Source: Synaphobranchus kaupii (Eukaryota > Chordata > Actinopteri > Anguilliformes > Synaphobranchidae). From it: 64,000 nt of DNA. The notes beneath the pieces are model-generated. The model saw nothing but the letters and a program-made list of their open reading frames with translations, did no database searches and was not told where the DNA came from. The DNA is taken from assembly GCA_029718625.1 (NCBI GenBank), contig CM056391.1, positions 27,382,281 to 27,446,280 of the forward strand, written 5' to 3'. Every line of letters starts with the position of its first letter. Within the stretch, counting starts at the first letter, position 1. The translations under genes were made by a program, and so were the position numbers. This document shows positions 13,082 to 24,760 of this stretch, piece after piece.

Positions 13082-13147
13082 TTACGTCATCGCTCCATAG
13101 ACCACTGTTTTCTGCCAGTTTTTGGCGCTGACGGTTTCCATGGAAAC
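13082..13147. promoter_or_regulatory. CRE + E2F + RFX X-box motif cluster
   Basis: Within 66 bases there are TTACGTCA (13082-13089, a CREB/ATF-type site), TTTGGCGC (13121-13128, an exact E2F consensus) and a perfect 14-base palindrome GTTTCCATGGAAAC (13134-13147) of the RFX X-box type. The cluster sits just upstream of the candidate minus-strand NAV2 exon and about 1.6 kb upstream of the E2F8 promoter-like region. It is probably a promoter or shared regulatory element of the divergent pair; motif presence is seen, function is inferred. Confidence 0.45.
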
Positions 13148-13429
13148 TTTGTAGAAAATGTATTTGTCGCCATCTAGTGTTAATGAACTGGAATCCTCTG
13201 CAGTGTGTCACAAAAAATGTTTTGACAAATGGTTACTGTAACATTACATTTGAACATGATATTAAATTAGGCCTATTATATGCACGTGACATTACAACTA
13301 TTAAAAACAAGCAAACATGGCATTATTTATTCTGGCTTAGTCGCTCGCAGTAGGCTAGACTATGCCCGTTTAAAAAAAAAAACATAGACTAGTAGCCTAG
13401 GCTATCTATAAATTCTAAACTGGTTGGCT

Positions 13430-13565
13430 GATCCAAGCTGAAGGTGTTATGCTGGTCAAGCTGATAATGAAAATAGCTACTGCAGACCAGCTTAGTTAAG
13501 CTGGTAATGTGGTGGTCATGCTGGTATTAGCTTGGTCATGCTAGACCAGCTGGTTCCAGCAGGGA
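13430..13565. repeat. Degenerate GCTGGTCATGCTGGT repeat
   Basis: Several imperfect copies of GCTGGT / CATGCTGGT / GACCAGCTT occur within 135 bases. This is a low-complexity repeat seen widely in fish genomes. Confidence 0.6.
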
Positions 13566-13919
13566 TTGTGGAAAGCTTAGGCTACCAATTAACTGCAAAT
13601 AATTTAAGCCAATATTAGGTTAAATAGTGATTAATAGCCTATAGGACTAGACATAGATGATGCCATACACCTTCAAATTTCTATCCATCAAGAGCATTTA
13701 TAGACTAGGGAATTATTAAACAATGTAGCCTAGGCCTAGTATACACACGTTTTCAAAGCTGTAGCCTAGTTTCGTTTGGTATAAATCATCAGAATTTCTT
13801 TCTTCTTTTTTTTTTTTTGTTTGTTTTTGCAAGATTAACCATGTCAAACAGGCACACTGTTACATGCATCTTTAATATCTTTTTTGATCAGCATATAAAC
13901 TTTCTTTAACAACAGACTA

Positions 13920-14400
13920 ATATGCAAGAGATTCTAAGGCAAGTCCATTTTTTTAAATCACTTTTTACAAACAGGGCAAGTTAATTCATAAAAGTAACAA
14001 ACAGATGTGGGGTTTCTAAAAAAAAAATCTACATTTGTGTATAAAAAAGAATAAACCAGAATTAATTTTGCATAGCCTATAAAATCCCATTTTCTGTCCA
14101 CCATCACAGATCCAAACATTACCTTGTGTTGTTTACTAAAAGGTTTGGTACAAAGCAATTGTACTTAATCAACAAATTGTTTATTCTATTCCAAAATGTT
14201 ATTGGATGTAGCCTCCAGAATAGAAAAACAAGATGTTCTATAGTTTGAATATCCTTATTACAAAATGTACATAGATTTTAATCCACATTAAATATTTAGT
14301 TTAAGAAGTCATTGCATGAGTAAATTCTATTTAATCTTTTAAAGTCTACTTCTTTAGCTTTAGTTGCCAATGGAAAAATAATAGGCCTATATTTAGTTCT
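13920..14400 (-). mobile_element. L1-clade LINE fragment (reverse-transcriptase C-terminal part)
   Basis: The minus-strand translation, with several stops, reads KEVDFKRLNRIYSCNDFL, then CTFCNKDIQTIEHLVF and WRLHPITFWNRINN, followed by a hydrophobic segment with KLILVYSFLYTNVDF. This is the cysteine-containing C-terminal region of L1/Tx1-type ORF2. It is a dead fragment between NAV2 and E2F8. Confidence 0.65.
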
Positions 14401-14591
14401 TATAATAACAATATCGTTCCTATTATACTCTTAGCATATGTATTCTTTTTAAAGTACTGGGAAAACAATATGCAGTTCGTAGGCTATATTTCTTAGAAAT
14501 GTATTGTTGCATTTTTTGTCCAGCAAGACACAGCCTCCTATTAAAGATAGGCTATTGTTCTTGTAAAGCTGCTGGAGTAGGCTGCCTACTG

Positions 14592-14697
14592 TACCCTTAT
14601 GGAAAAAGAATATACTGCAGTATATTGTAAATATATCAAAATTATCGTCACAATATATTTAAAATATACTGCAGTATATTACCTTTCCATAAGGGTA
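14592..14697. mobile_element. Small palindromic MITE next to the E2F8 promoter
   Basis: The ends are exact inverted copies of TACCCTTATGGAAA, and the interior repeats AATATACTGCAGTATATT twice, itself a palindrome. Its right edge is 70 bases before the E2F-type site at 14767. Confidence 0.7.
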
Positions 14698-14766
14698 ATT
14701 CATTCCGTAATAAAACACACATCCAATCACCTGACCAAGTTTATTTACGTTATCAATAACTCCTCC

Positions 14767-14886
14767 TTTTCGCGACTTGAATGCTGCTGTGATTGGCTGG
14801 AAGAAATGTAAAATTGGGGCGGGATAAGAGCGCGCTGTATAGGCGAGGCGGGTCAAACTCAGCTAAACGTTTTCAGTCACTTTGAA
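14767..14886 (+). promoter_or_regulatory. e2f8: Probable E2F8 cell-cycle promoter
   Basis: In order: TTTTCGCG (14767-14774, E2F-type), ATTGG (14792-14796, inverted CCAAT), a second ATTGG (14813-14817), GAGGCGGG (14845-14852, GC box) and TTTGAA (14881-14886, CHR-type). There is no TATA box. This combination of E2F, paired CCAAT and CHR is typical of genes switched on at G1/S to G2/M. A possible donor, GTAAGT at 15288, would end a non-coding first exon that could splice to the acceptor at 16573-16574. E2F8 is known to be an E2F-induced gene, which agrees. Confidence 0.5.
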
Positions 14887-16060
14887 TTGATATGCAGTTA
14901 GTTGGCTGATGATTACGACACGTTTATTTTCTGTTTGTTTTAAGTTGTCAATTTCACATGTTTGTCTGCGTATTTTATTGGGAAACTATCTCAACAGTTT
15001 TCTAGGCTAGGCTATGTACGAATCAAACGGGATGCTATATCTTATTTAGCCAGCAAGCATATATCCTATCTATGGTAGCTACGATTTCTATTTAACCTCT
15101 TGCATTGTATGTTTTTTGTTTTGATTTTGGAGTTATCCTTTCTCATTTCTTCAGGAGTGCAATCGCCTACAGTGTAGGCTAATAATAATAATCCTATAGT
15201 AATGGCATACTAGGTATTGACTAATTAAGGTCGAGTGGGGGTATAGCCTACAGAGGAGAAATTAACATTATCCTTTTGTGGTTAAAGGTAAGTCTGTCTT
15301 CATATTTAATCATTGTTTAAATTATTAATCATAGCCCACATATGGGCTAGGCATATTCAATTAGGCTATTTGATGTGGAAAACCGTAAGTGTTGGGCTAG
15401 TTACAGTGATTAGCCTACTGGCTACTGTTTGGTGAGTATAGAGTTAACCACTTAGGGCTACGTCACATAGCCTATGTAGCAAGCTGATTACTTTCTTTGA
15501 ACTATCAATGAATTACAGTAACCTTTGGTGTGCTTTAAAAAATAGTTTCCCAACACAATAAGTAGCCTAGTCTATTTATAATTTAATAAGTAAGCGTAGC
15601 GATGCCTTGCTTTCAGCGACTTTAAAATGGTTTCGTGTTGCCCAGAAAATCTAGTATCGAGGAAGTAGAGCGGGGAAGTGAACAAGTTTACGCGCGCTTG
15701 AAAGTGGCAATTTGGTTACTTTTGCCAAGAATACTATTATGGAACTGCAGAATGGTAACAACTGTAACTGGAAATATAGATCGCCTATGTAGACTAAATT
15801 ATATCCACTGATCAACAATAGGCTTTTGGATATGTATCATAGGCTACGAAGCCTAATAGCGTAGCGATGTGTTTGTTAGCCTGGACATGGGGTTAATTTG
15901 TAATACTAGCCTAGGCTACTGTAGCCTACCAGTGGCGATCAAAGATAAGTCGCTTTGTCACGTATTTTGCACCGATAAACAGTCACCATAAAGAAAACGA
16001 GATTATCTATTTTGAGACATTTCATATTTCCGGGTTACGTAATAGGAATCCTTGAAATTC

Positions 16061-16140
16061 AGCGCGAATATTTAAAAAAATATAGCCAGCTACCTGCGCG
16101 GGACATTCCGAATTGCCGGTACCCGCCTAGTTAGGATTGG
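16061..16140 (+). promoter_or_regulatory. e2f8: Second E2F/CCAAT cluster upstream of E2F8 start exon
   Basis: AGCGCGAA (16061-16068, reverse of an E2F-type TTCGCGCT), GCGCGGGA (16096-16103, E2F-type) and ATTGG (16136-16140, inverted CCAAT) lie 430-520 bases before the E2F8 ATG. This could be an alternative, closer promoter or an intron enhancer. Motifs are seen; use is inferred. Confidence 0.4.
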
Positions 16141-16581
16141 TCCCTAACGAAAAGGAGGCGTGGTGTTAAACTGGTTTCTCCTTGTGATTCGACAGAACGA
16201 ATGTCAGTTAAAATCAGTCCTCGGGAAGGAGCCTCCTTAACTTAGTTTGATTACATTTCGGGTTGAGTTCGCTAACTAGGTAGCCTAATGTAATTCCTGT
16301 GCCAGGCATTATTATTTTGTTGTAAGGTGGTTACATTAGGTTATTGTTTTGTCTAGCGCACGTTGCATTACTTTCAGAAATGACAGTAGGCCTAGCTTTC
16401 ATTTAGGTGTAGGCATAACAATCGATGTTTTTTTGTGTTAATTAGCCTAACGTTAGGATACAGTAACAGTTAACTGACGTAAATTTGCTAAATTAAATAT
16501 CCAATCTTAATGTAGCTGGGTGATCTACTGCAAATTGACAGTATTGTAACCATCTTTAAAAATATAATTTTTAGGAGGAAA

Positions 16582-19500
16582 ATGTCAAGTGTTCTGCTGG
16601 ATTTGCAAAACCTGAACCAGAAACCCCAAATCAGCTCAATTTGTGACTGGGGTTCAGAAAATGAAAAGGTCAGTGTAGTAGGCTACTACCTTTGCTTTCA
16701 AGTTATGTTTCTGGAATTTACTCTGGAGTATTACAGTTACATTAAACGTGTCATAATGTACATAGCTGTCTTTTGGAAGCCATTTCATATGGGTATTGCT
16801 AATTAATGTTGCTAGAGGTGTTGCCTCTGTGTCTTGTTAAAATCAAATGTGTATGTGTTGTGTATACTGGCACCAATGGCTAACAAGTTGTTTTGGATTC
16901 TTTTGTTGAGAAACAGGCGGATACATTCACAGAGCCATATGCACTGACTAAAACACCAGGAAAGCAGCCTCTCTCTCAGACAGTTTCAACTGAGTCAGCA
17001 TACAAAATGGGGTCTCTGACAACACCCACAAAGGGAAAAGATAGTCCTGCTTGTGAACCCTGGACCCCAACCTCTAACCTCAAGATCCTGCTCAGTGCAG
17101 CAAGTCCAGAGATCAGGAACAGAGCAATGGAGCAGTGCGTCAACAAAGCTGAGATTGCGGGGCCCGGCAACTGTTCTCAGGTAACGCAAACAAGATTTAT
17201 AAAGGATCTGACGCGCCCCTGATGTGATTATGTAGAAAGCTGTCTTGAATAGCCTGCCTTAACATTCTTTTAGCCCACTCCATTTCATGGGACCAAGTTC
17301 TGGTTCTGATTGCCTTTTAAGTCTGTTTCTTTTTTCGTGCTGTCGTTTGATACAGTTTGATTGTTGGCAGCAGCTATGATAAAAGTCCAATGAATTTCTT
17401 AGGTATGCACATTGCACAAATAATGTCATACAGTACTCATATATTAAATAGCATCCACAAGAAACCTTACTGTTATTAATAAACATTTAAATACTGAACT
17501 GAGTAATTATGTAATTATCCCATGGTTGAACATCCTAATAATCAAATATTGATCACATAAAAAAAACTACTTCTGAGTCCTTACTGTGAGATTGCATTAA
17601 GTTATGATTTTGGATTATTTTACTCAGGAGTCTGCGTTTGGGGATGAATCTGAGAAACTGCAGATAAGCCGGAAAGAGAAGAGCCTGGGATTACTCTGTC
17701 ATAAATTCCTTGCACGATATCCAGATTACCCAAACCCCGCCCTCAGCAACAAAATTTGCCTCGATGATGTGGCTGGGGAACTTAGTAAGTCCTGTTGTAT
17801 TTATTTTACCTGCATTTGTGCAGTATTTTCAGTTAATATTCTCAGGTGCTTGGTAGTTAAGGATGCTTTTTAGAACACCATAATCAAATAGATGTTATGT
17901 AATACTAGCGATTCAGTAAATTAAATCCCAGAAACAAAGGAATGCTCTGCATATATTAATTCAAGATTGCAGTCTTTTAGGCAAGGACAAAAAACACAGT
18001 ACAGTATGATAAATCCAATCAAACATCAAATGGGGTAGTTTGTGATTCAGAACACTTGATTAGTCACTGACTGCTGTCATGGCTGCTGCGTCTTCAATAC
18101 TTGTTTCTGTTTGGTGACTCAGATGTGGAGAGGAGGCGCATCTATGACATCATGAACGTGCTGGAGAGCCTGCACATGGTCAGCAGGTTAGCGAAGAACC
18201 GCTACACGTGGCACGGTCGGGCCAACCTGCCACAGACGCTGGCCATGCTGAAGCAGGTGGGGGAGGAACAGAAGTACAGTGAGCAGATGCAGCAGATCAA
18301 GCAGAAGACCTTCGAGAGGGAGTTCGACTTCGACGGAGAGGAGAAGGAGAACGAGGACGTGCGGAGTCTACCTGACAGGGAAAACGAATGCGGACAGAAG
18401 GAGATGTTCTTTGTGGAACTCCCAGGTGTGGAGTTCAGAGCGGGTGAGTAAACGCAGATCTTATTGCATATGTGTGAGAGCAGAGGATCTGCCATTGTTT
18501 TTGTACTAATGAGAATGCCATGCCTCATTCTTTTTATACAGCCTCAGTCAACAGCCGCAAGGATAAGTCATTGAGAGTAATGAGCCAGAAGTTTGTTATG
18601 TTGTTCCTGGTCTCCGCCCCTCGAGTGGTCAGTCTCGAAGTTGCCGCAAAAATCCTCATCGGCGAAGACCAGGTTGTAGACCTGGACAAGAGCAAGTATA
18701 AAAGTGAGTACTGTGTTTCAAAGGAAAGGCATCTAAAATTCCGTAAGACAATGCAACATTGTTATACCAGTCTTGAACAGCAGATTAACTGAAAAGCTCG
18801 CTCTGTTGCAGCTAAAATCCGCAGGCTGTATGACATCGCGAATGTACTGAGCAGCCTCCAGCTGATCAAGAAAGTCCATGTCACAGAGGAGAGGGGTAGG
18901 AAGCCAGCTTTCAAGTGGACAGGCCCTGAGGACTTTCCATGTATGAAAGGTTGGTGCACATTATTTTATCAATTTTGGCTACCCACTGTACTTTTTTCAC
19001 TCAAGAATTTATGTACTCACATTTTGTACCCTCCCCTGCCTCATTTTCTCAAATTCAGAAGCATCAAGTTCCATGTCTGCTGGAGCAGGCACTTTGGAGT
19101 CCAAAATGTCCTTGGAAAACTGTACAAAAAATCTTTTCCCCTCCTCTGGGGCAAAGCGTAATTTCACTCGACACCCTTCTCTGATCAAGTTAGCAAAGAG
19201 CATTCAGGACGACCGCAGGAAAATCAACTCTGCCCCCGCCAGCCCTATTAAACTAAATCCAAGTGAGTGACAAAAAAATATTTTTCTTGGTACTCTTGCT
19301 TCTTGCGAAATGTTGAAAGAAAAATCTAAGACGGGGATTTGTGTGGTCTTACTGTTTTTTTTTTTCCCCTCCTCGCAAGGTGATTCATCAGATACAGAGT
19401 TCTATCCAAGCAAAATGGCGCAACTGGCTGCCATCTGTAAAATACAATTGGATGAACAATCAAAGTAAGTGAAGAAATATAACTATGCTACATATCCTGT

Positions 19501-22500
19501 GCTAGGTATATAATTTAAAGCACACATATGGTACATTATATTTTAACTATGCACCTGAAGTACATTTGTGTATTGAACCCCAGAACATTGCAGATTTCTA
19601 ATATATTCCTCTTTTCAGGAAAAGTCAAAGAAAAAACCCTCCTGCAGTAAATACTCCAAAAACAGAGGGAAGGAAAACAGATGGAAGTACTGGAGCAGCT
19701 GAATCAGTGTTAACTGTTGAAGCAAATGATGACAATGTGGTTCAAGTGCAGTTCCCAGTCCAGCCTACACAGGCACTGCCATGCATACCTGTGCTGCTAC
19801 CTCAACATGCTATGGGTGGGTCCTATGCTGTGTACGTGCACTCCTCCTCTGTGAAGCCACATCCCTCCGGCTTGGCTGTGCGGTCCATGACCTTTGAAGA
19901 AAAGGTGTGTGGAAGTCCAAGCAATTCCACCAAGGAGAGCAGGATGCCAGAGAATTCCAGTGAAAAAAATATGGCCGCTGGTGAGACGCAGGCAACCAAT
20001 CCTCAGCTTCTAAAACCCGACTCCACCCACTCACCCACAAGCCCAGCCTCTGCTCTCAAAAGGCCCTGCACTGAAGTTCCTGAGAGTAGACTTTCCAAAG
20101 CCTTGAAGACCCAAAATATTTCAGGGGTAACTTTTTGCTTCATCGCAAACCTTTCTTCAACAAATTTCTCTAGCAATACAAACAGGAAAATACTTCACCT
20201 CACTAAAATTGAGTAAATAAATTGGCTCCACAGGGTATGTACATAAACTGCCTTAAAAGATTTCGTGGTGACTAAGAAAGATACTGTTGCTCCACAGGGC
20301 TCTCCCCCCAATCAGACCAAGCTGGGCGAGATGCTGCGAGTTCGATTACAGGCATGCAGGGGCGTGGTCCCTAATCGCCCCTCCTCCCGAGCTTTGCATC
20401 TGGACCCCGAGTTCGTCAACACGCCCGAGAGCGCAGAGGTGGAGAGGCTGGACCGGAGTTTGGAAAAGTTTCTGGAGAAAGAGGAGGCGCTTTCTCCCTC
20501 AGACCGCGAGGCAGGCCTTACCCCCCTCCAAGCGTTCCCTGTGCAAGAAATCACTGTGCTTCCCGGCAACCTGTGTGCTGAGGTAACCAGATGGGTCTCA
20601 CTCACAGTGTTCATTTAATATGGGATCTGTGTTCATGTAGAGGAAAGGTAACTGCTTGTATTTTAACTGTGAATTCCTCTTGTTTTTCAGACCCTGATAC
20701 CAACGGGCTATCTGATTCCCATCTCCCAGCAGTCCCTTATTCGCTTCAAGGACTCTCATTGTCCCAGTGGGGAGAGCATGCATGCTCTTGCACCCAGCCT
20801 CAATGTGCACCATACCCCCACAGCAGGTAATGAGACTGCTGTACAGCAGTGGTTCTCAAAGTCCGTCCTGGGGGACCCCTGTGCATGCTGATTTCCATTC
20901 CAACAACAATTTCAATCCCAGAATTTTAACAAGGTGTTCATTTTTCTTTATTATGCTTTTCATGTTTAGAGGGATTATGTTGAGAAATAGCTATGAATTC
21001 CATGAAGAATAAAGGTCCTATATTCACATTGTGCTATATTGCCAAGTTATGCCAATTTCATAAAGAAAAGTAAAAAAAAAATTTAAAAAAATGTATTTAC
21101 CTGATCAAATTAATGAGGTGAAACAAAAAGCTCCTATTTAGTCACGGTGTGGACACATGTCAACTAAAACTAACCATTTGGTAGATAATGAAGAATTCAA
21201 AGACCAAGCAAATGATACCAAGCCAAACATGCAATGTGTTAATAAATTTAAGGAAAGAATTATGAAAGAACTTAAACACATGTGCTCAACAACATAATTA
21301 GGAGCCTATTGATTCAACTCGGTCTTTAATTTGATCAGATTAAAAAAAATTGTAACCGCTTTCTATGTAATTGTTTACAACATAGCACATGGGACCTGTA
21401 TTCTGTGCATAGCTATTTCTGAAAGAACGTGTCTTAAGAGGGTAAATAATCCCTCTAAACATGAAAAGCACATAATTAAGGAAAATTTAACAGCTTGTTA
21501 AAATTCTGGGAATGCAATTGTGGTTGAAAAAAACACCGTACACATGCGTCCCCCAGGACTGAGTTTGAGAACCATCTCTTTACAGATACTGTAGTTAACT
21601 ATTAAGGCCTGAGGGCTTTAATGCATAAGGGCTCTAATGCATAATAAGAAACCAATGGCCACTTTCATTTTAAGATTATTGCCAGCAGCCATACCACCAT
21701 GTACCCTGCTCCTGCTGAATAGCTGAAGCTAAGCAGGTGTGGGCTTGCTTGGTTAGTATTTGGATGGGAGACCTCCTGGGAAAACTAAGTTGCTGCCGAA
21801 AGTTGGGTTGGTGGGCCAGTAGGGGGCAATCTTCCCTCTGGTCAAAGAAACCCCAGTGTAGCGATTGGGACACTGCTGAAGCTGTTTTTAAAATGTAAAA
21901 AAATGTTACACCAGTATCCTGACTCACTGGTCATTAAAGATCCCCTGACACTTACCGTGAAGAGTAGGGGGTTCTCTGGTGTCCTGACTAAATTTCCAAC
22001 CTGACTGTGTCCTGGCCACCTAATCATCCCCCAGTTTAATGGGCTTAAGTCATTCTTTCCTCTCCACATCTTGCGCGAAATCACTGCCGTTGCATCACCC
22101 AGGTGGGTGCTACACATTGGTGGTGGTTGAGGAGAGTTTCCCCCTCATCACAGTATTGTGTGTTTTGAGTATGACACAAGTGCTATATAAATGCAAGGAT
22201 TTTTTATATTTATTTTTTATTCGATTTTTAGTAGTTAGTGTACAACTTGCAAGTTTTTTTTCTATTTGCACAGCTACTTGCTTACTGCATTATTTATACC
22301 TATATTTAATCTGTTCAACTAAGCTTAATTCTCATTTGCAGCAATGACCAAGGGACCCCAATGTTAATATTTCTGTTTCTCGCCAACAGGGTCCATGCAC
22401 GTTGGCGCTCAGGAATTCACCCCTACTAGATTCCCCTTCCATCGTGCTCCCTCCATGTCCATCTCCCCAATGCCGGCTCTGGCCCAGCCCAGCCCCTCCC

Positions 22501-24018
22501 TGCTGCCTGGCCAGCATGTGCACAGCCCCAGCCCGGCCATCATCAACTTCACCCTGCAGAACCTGGGCTTGATCTCGGCGGGCAGTCCAGGCGGTGCACC
22601 CGCTGCCCACAGGCAGGCCAGCCCTGTGCCGGCCCAGCTAGGCCTCCAGCAGGGAGGAGTGATTTTTGTCAAGCCCATGTCCCCCATGCCCCTCCAGCAC
22701 CCGTCGCCCGGGCAACCCCTGGCCCTCCTCAGTTTACAGCAGGTGAGAGACTTTGCTACGAAGGTTGTTACAGGTGTTCCTGTTTAAGTGAATTTGGCTG
22801 AATTTGACCTGTAAAGCATCTGTATTTCTGAAATATTTATGCAGGCTTCTCCTTGTGAATGCTCCCACAGAAAATAGTTGAGCACTTCTCTGTCTAATAG
22901 TGTGTGAAGACTACACTGCATGTCTGAATCATAGTGACGTTAACCCCAGTGTCCTGGATACATTTCAAAACTGGGTACACCAATTTACTCCTTCCCTTTA
23001 AAGCTGACTGGCTAGTATGCAGTACCTTCCATTCCTTACTTATTTTGTTTCTCCACGTTAAACAAGACCTTCAGTTGACCTTCCTGGTTAAATAAGGGTT
23101 ACTGATAATTGAGGTAGATACGTGCAGTATCTACACATCATAAATACCCTTCAGTAATGTCTGAAGGTATTGTAAAAAAAAATGTTAGGGAATAATAGTG
23201 ATAATGACTTCATTGTGCTTTTCAGTACTTGGCACTCAGTGTTTTCCGAACAAAAAAATAAGATCAAATGAACAAAATGACACAGGAATATATTAGAACA
23301 GCAATTGTAGCCAGTAGGTTATGAATTGGACTTGCCTGGAAGTTCACTGCTCTTGTACACTTGAGGAAATGGCAAATACACAGCTCTGTAAATGGGAAAA
23401 AAAGTCAAATGTAAGCCAAATAAAGCCAAATGTAAGCTATTTCCCTTAGGCAGGGTAAGGGAAGAAGATTATACAGTATATTTGAAATTGGCTTATTTCA
23501 CAGCAATGGTGATTCAATCCATAGATATTCATGTGTGCAGTTAACTTACTTTCAGTGCTCCTACTGAAAGAGCATGTTTGCCTTTGACGCACGTTTTAGA
23601 AAAGGTGTTGATTGAGTATTGATGAAATGCATAGTCACATTAGACAGTCCTTCTCTGTTGATTGATGAAATGTAAACACGTAGTTGCCCCTTCTCTTGAC
23701 CTCTCTTAACAGAAGTGGTGTTTGAAAAAAAAAAAAAAATGCATTGGTTGACTATAACAACTGAGGTGTGGCTGGTGGACAAACAATGCTGTGTTTTGTC
23801 TCCCTAAGCCTCTAATGGCCACACCCAAAGGGACCCAGCCCATCCAGCAGAGTTTCTTCCACACCCCAGGCTCTACGCTCTCCCCGCTGGCTACTGTGGT
23901 GACCGCCGCCGGCCAAACCGCCTGCAAGACAGTTTACATCCCTCAGAGGAAACTTGAAATCAGCACTGAAGACATCTTGAGAAAAGAGCCCGTGCTGCTA
24001 AACGACCTGTATCAATGA
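16582..24018 (+). CDS. e2f8: E2F8, atypical E2F transcriptional repressor (13 coding exons)
   Basis: E2F8 is a nuclear repressor that binds E2F sites without a DP partner, because it carries two E2F-type DNA-binding domains, and restrains S-phase genes. Coding exons: 16582-16668, 16917-17180, 17628-17784, 18123-18443, 18542-18703, 18812-18949, 19059-19262, 19380-19464, 19619-20126, 20298-20582, 20691-20826, 22390-22742, 23809-24018. All junctions are GT-AG and all phases agree, giving 969 residues. DNA-binding domain 1 is about residues 131-202, starting [14 protein letters not shown], with RRRIYDI and ending KNRYTWHGR. Domain 2 is about 280-369, with [24 protein letters not shown] and ending [10 protein letters not shown]. 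Further E2F8 marks are [36 protein letters not shown] and the tail [12 protein letters not shown]. The start was chosen because it follows an in-frame acceptor (16573-16574) and leads into the conserved N-terminus ending [20 protein letters not shown]. Mammalian E2F8 is about 867 residues; most of the excess is one extra 95-residue exon. An hAT element and a 5S-SINE lie in the intron 20827-22389. Identity is very secure; E2F7 is excluded by the C-terminal motifs and by synteny. Confidence 0.95.
20847..21577. mobile_element. hAT (Charlie-type) non-autonomous element in E2F8 intron
   Basis: The left end starts CAGTGGTTCTCAAA and the right end is its imperfect inverted partner (TTTGAGAACCATCT). 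The inverted similarity extends inward for about 120 bases. An 8-base target duplication flanks it, CTGTACAG (20839-20846) and CTTTACAG (21578-21585), matching at 7 of 8 positions. No transposase frame is visible in the 731 bases. The terminal motif is that of the hAT-Charlie group. Confidence 0.85.
21681..22200 (+). mobile_element. 5S-rRNA-derived SINE (SINE3-like), copy 1, in E2F8 intron
   Basis: Positions 21681-21799 look like a decayed 5S rRNA gene, including GCCATACCACC near its start, GAAGCTAAGCAGG and GGATGGGAGACC in the internal promoter region. A roughly 400-base body follows with a tail GTGCTATATAAATGCAAGG. A second copy of the body lies at 27482-27935 in opposite orientation. The 5S head is a SINE promoter here, not a functional 5S gene. 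Confidence 0.85.
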
Positions 24019-24760
24019 GCCTGCCAGCACGTTGAGCATTGAAATCCTGTTCGGTTTGGTGCTGTCCTCTCTGTGTTACTGTCGTATAGGTCAGTGGTTT
24101 GAACGCTGCCATGACGCAGAAAGCCATACAGTATTCAGACCTGCCGACACGCACATTCTGCGTACCGAGTACGCATTTTGAGGGCAAAATATGTGGGTAT
24201 GATAGCATGTGAGAAAAAATTAAGTTTGAAATTTGATGGGTAATATTAATAGGGCTGTCAATTTTCAATCTGTTGTGTGGGTTTTTTAAATATTTTTTAA
24301 CAAAAAAACAGTTTCATTATTTGTCAAATTTATTTTACAATGAACGTATTTATATGCATGTTTTCTTTTCTTTTTTTAAAATCCTGGCCTGCAGCAGATG
24401 GAACGATCCCCTTGGACTAAACGTGTTATTTTGCAGACAGATTCAAAGCTGACTTTAAAATGAGAGATGAACATGGTCCCGTCATTAAAGTGCCATAAAG
24501 ATGTCTGCCACGCAAAACTGTAGTGGACATGTGATTTAAATTTTGCATGTTAATAAAACAATGCCATTTCCAATTTTGCACATTTAACATGTTGACTGTT
24601 ACCTTAAAAGTATCTTAATTATATGTAATAAAATGTAAATGAATGTATGTGATGAATACAGTAGATCAGGCAGTTAATTTATAGAAAAATAATTTCTTTA
24701 CATTCAACAAAATGACACATTGTTTTTACATCTGTCTAATAAATGGAGGTAAATTATTGC
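24019..24760 (+). terminator. e2f8: E2F8 3' UTR and poly(A) signals
   Basis: After the TGA at 24016-24018 the sequence turns AT-rich. AATAAA occurs at 24552-24557 and further AATAAA-type signals lie near 24627 and 24740. The first gives a 3' UTR of about 550 bases. Which signal is used cannot be told from sequence. Confidence 0.6.

Noticed and set aside
21681..21799. Functional 5S rRNA gene
   Set aside because: The sequence has many changes from 5S rRNA, lacks a terminator T-run at its end and continues into a SINE body.
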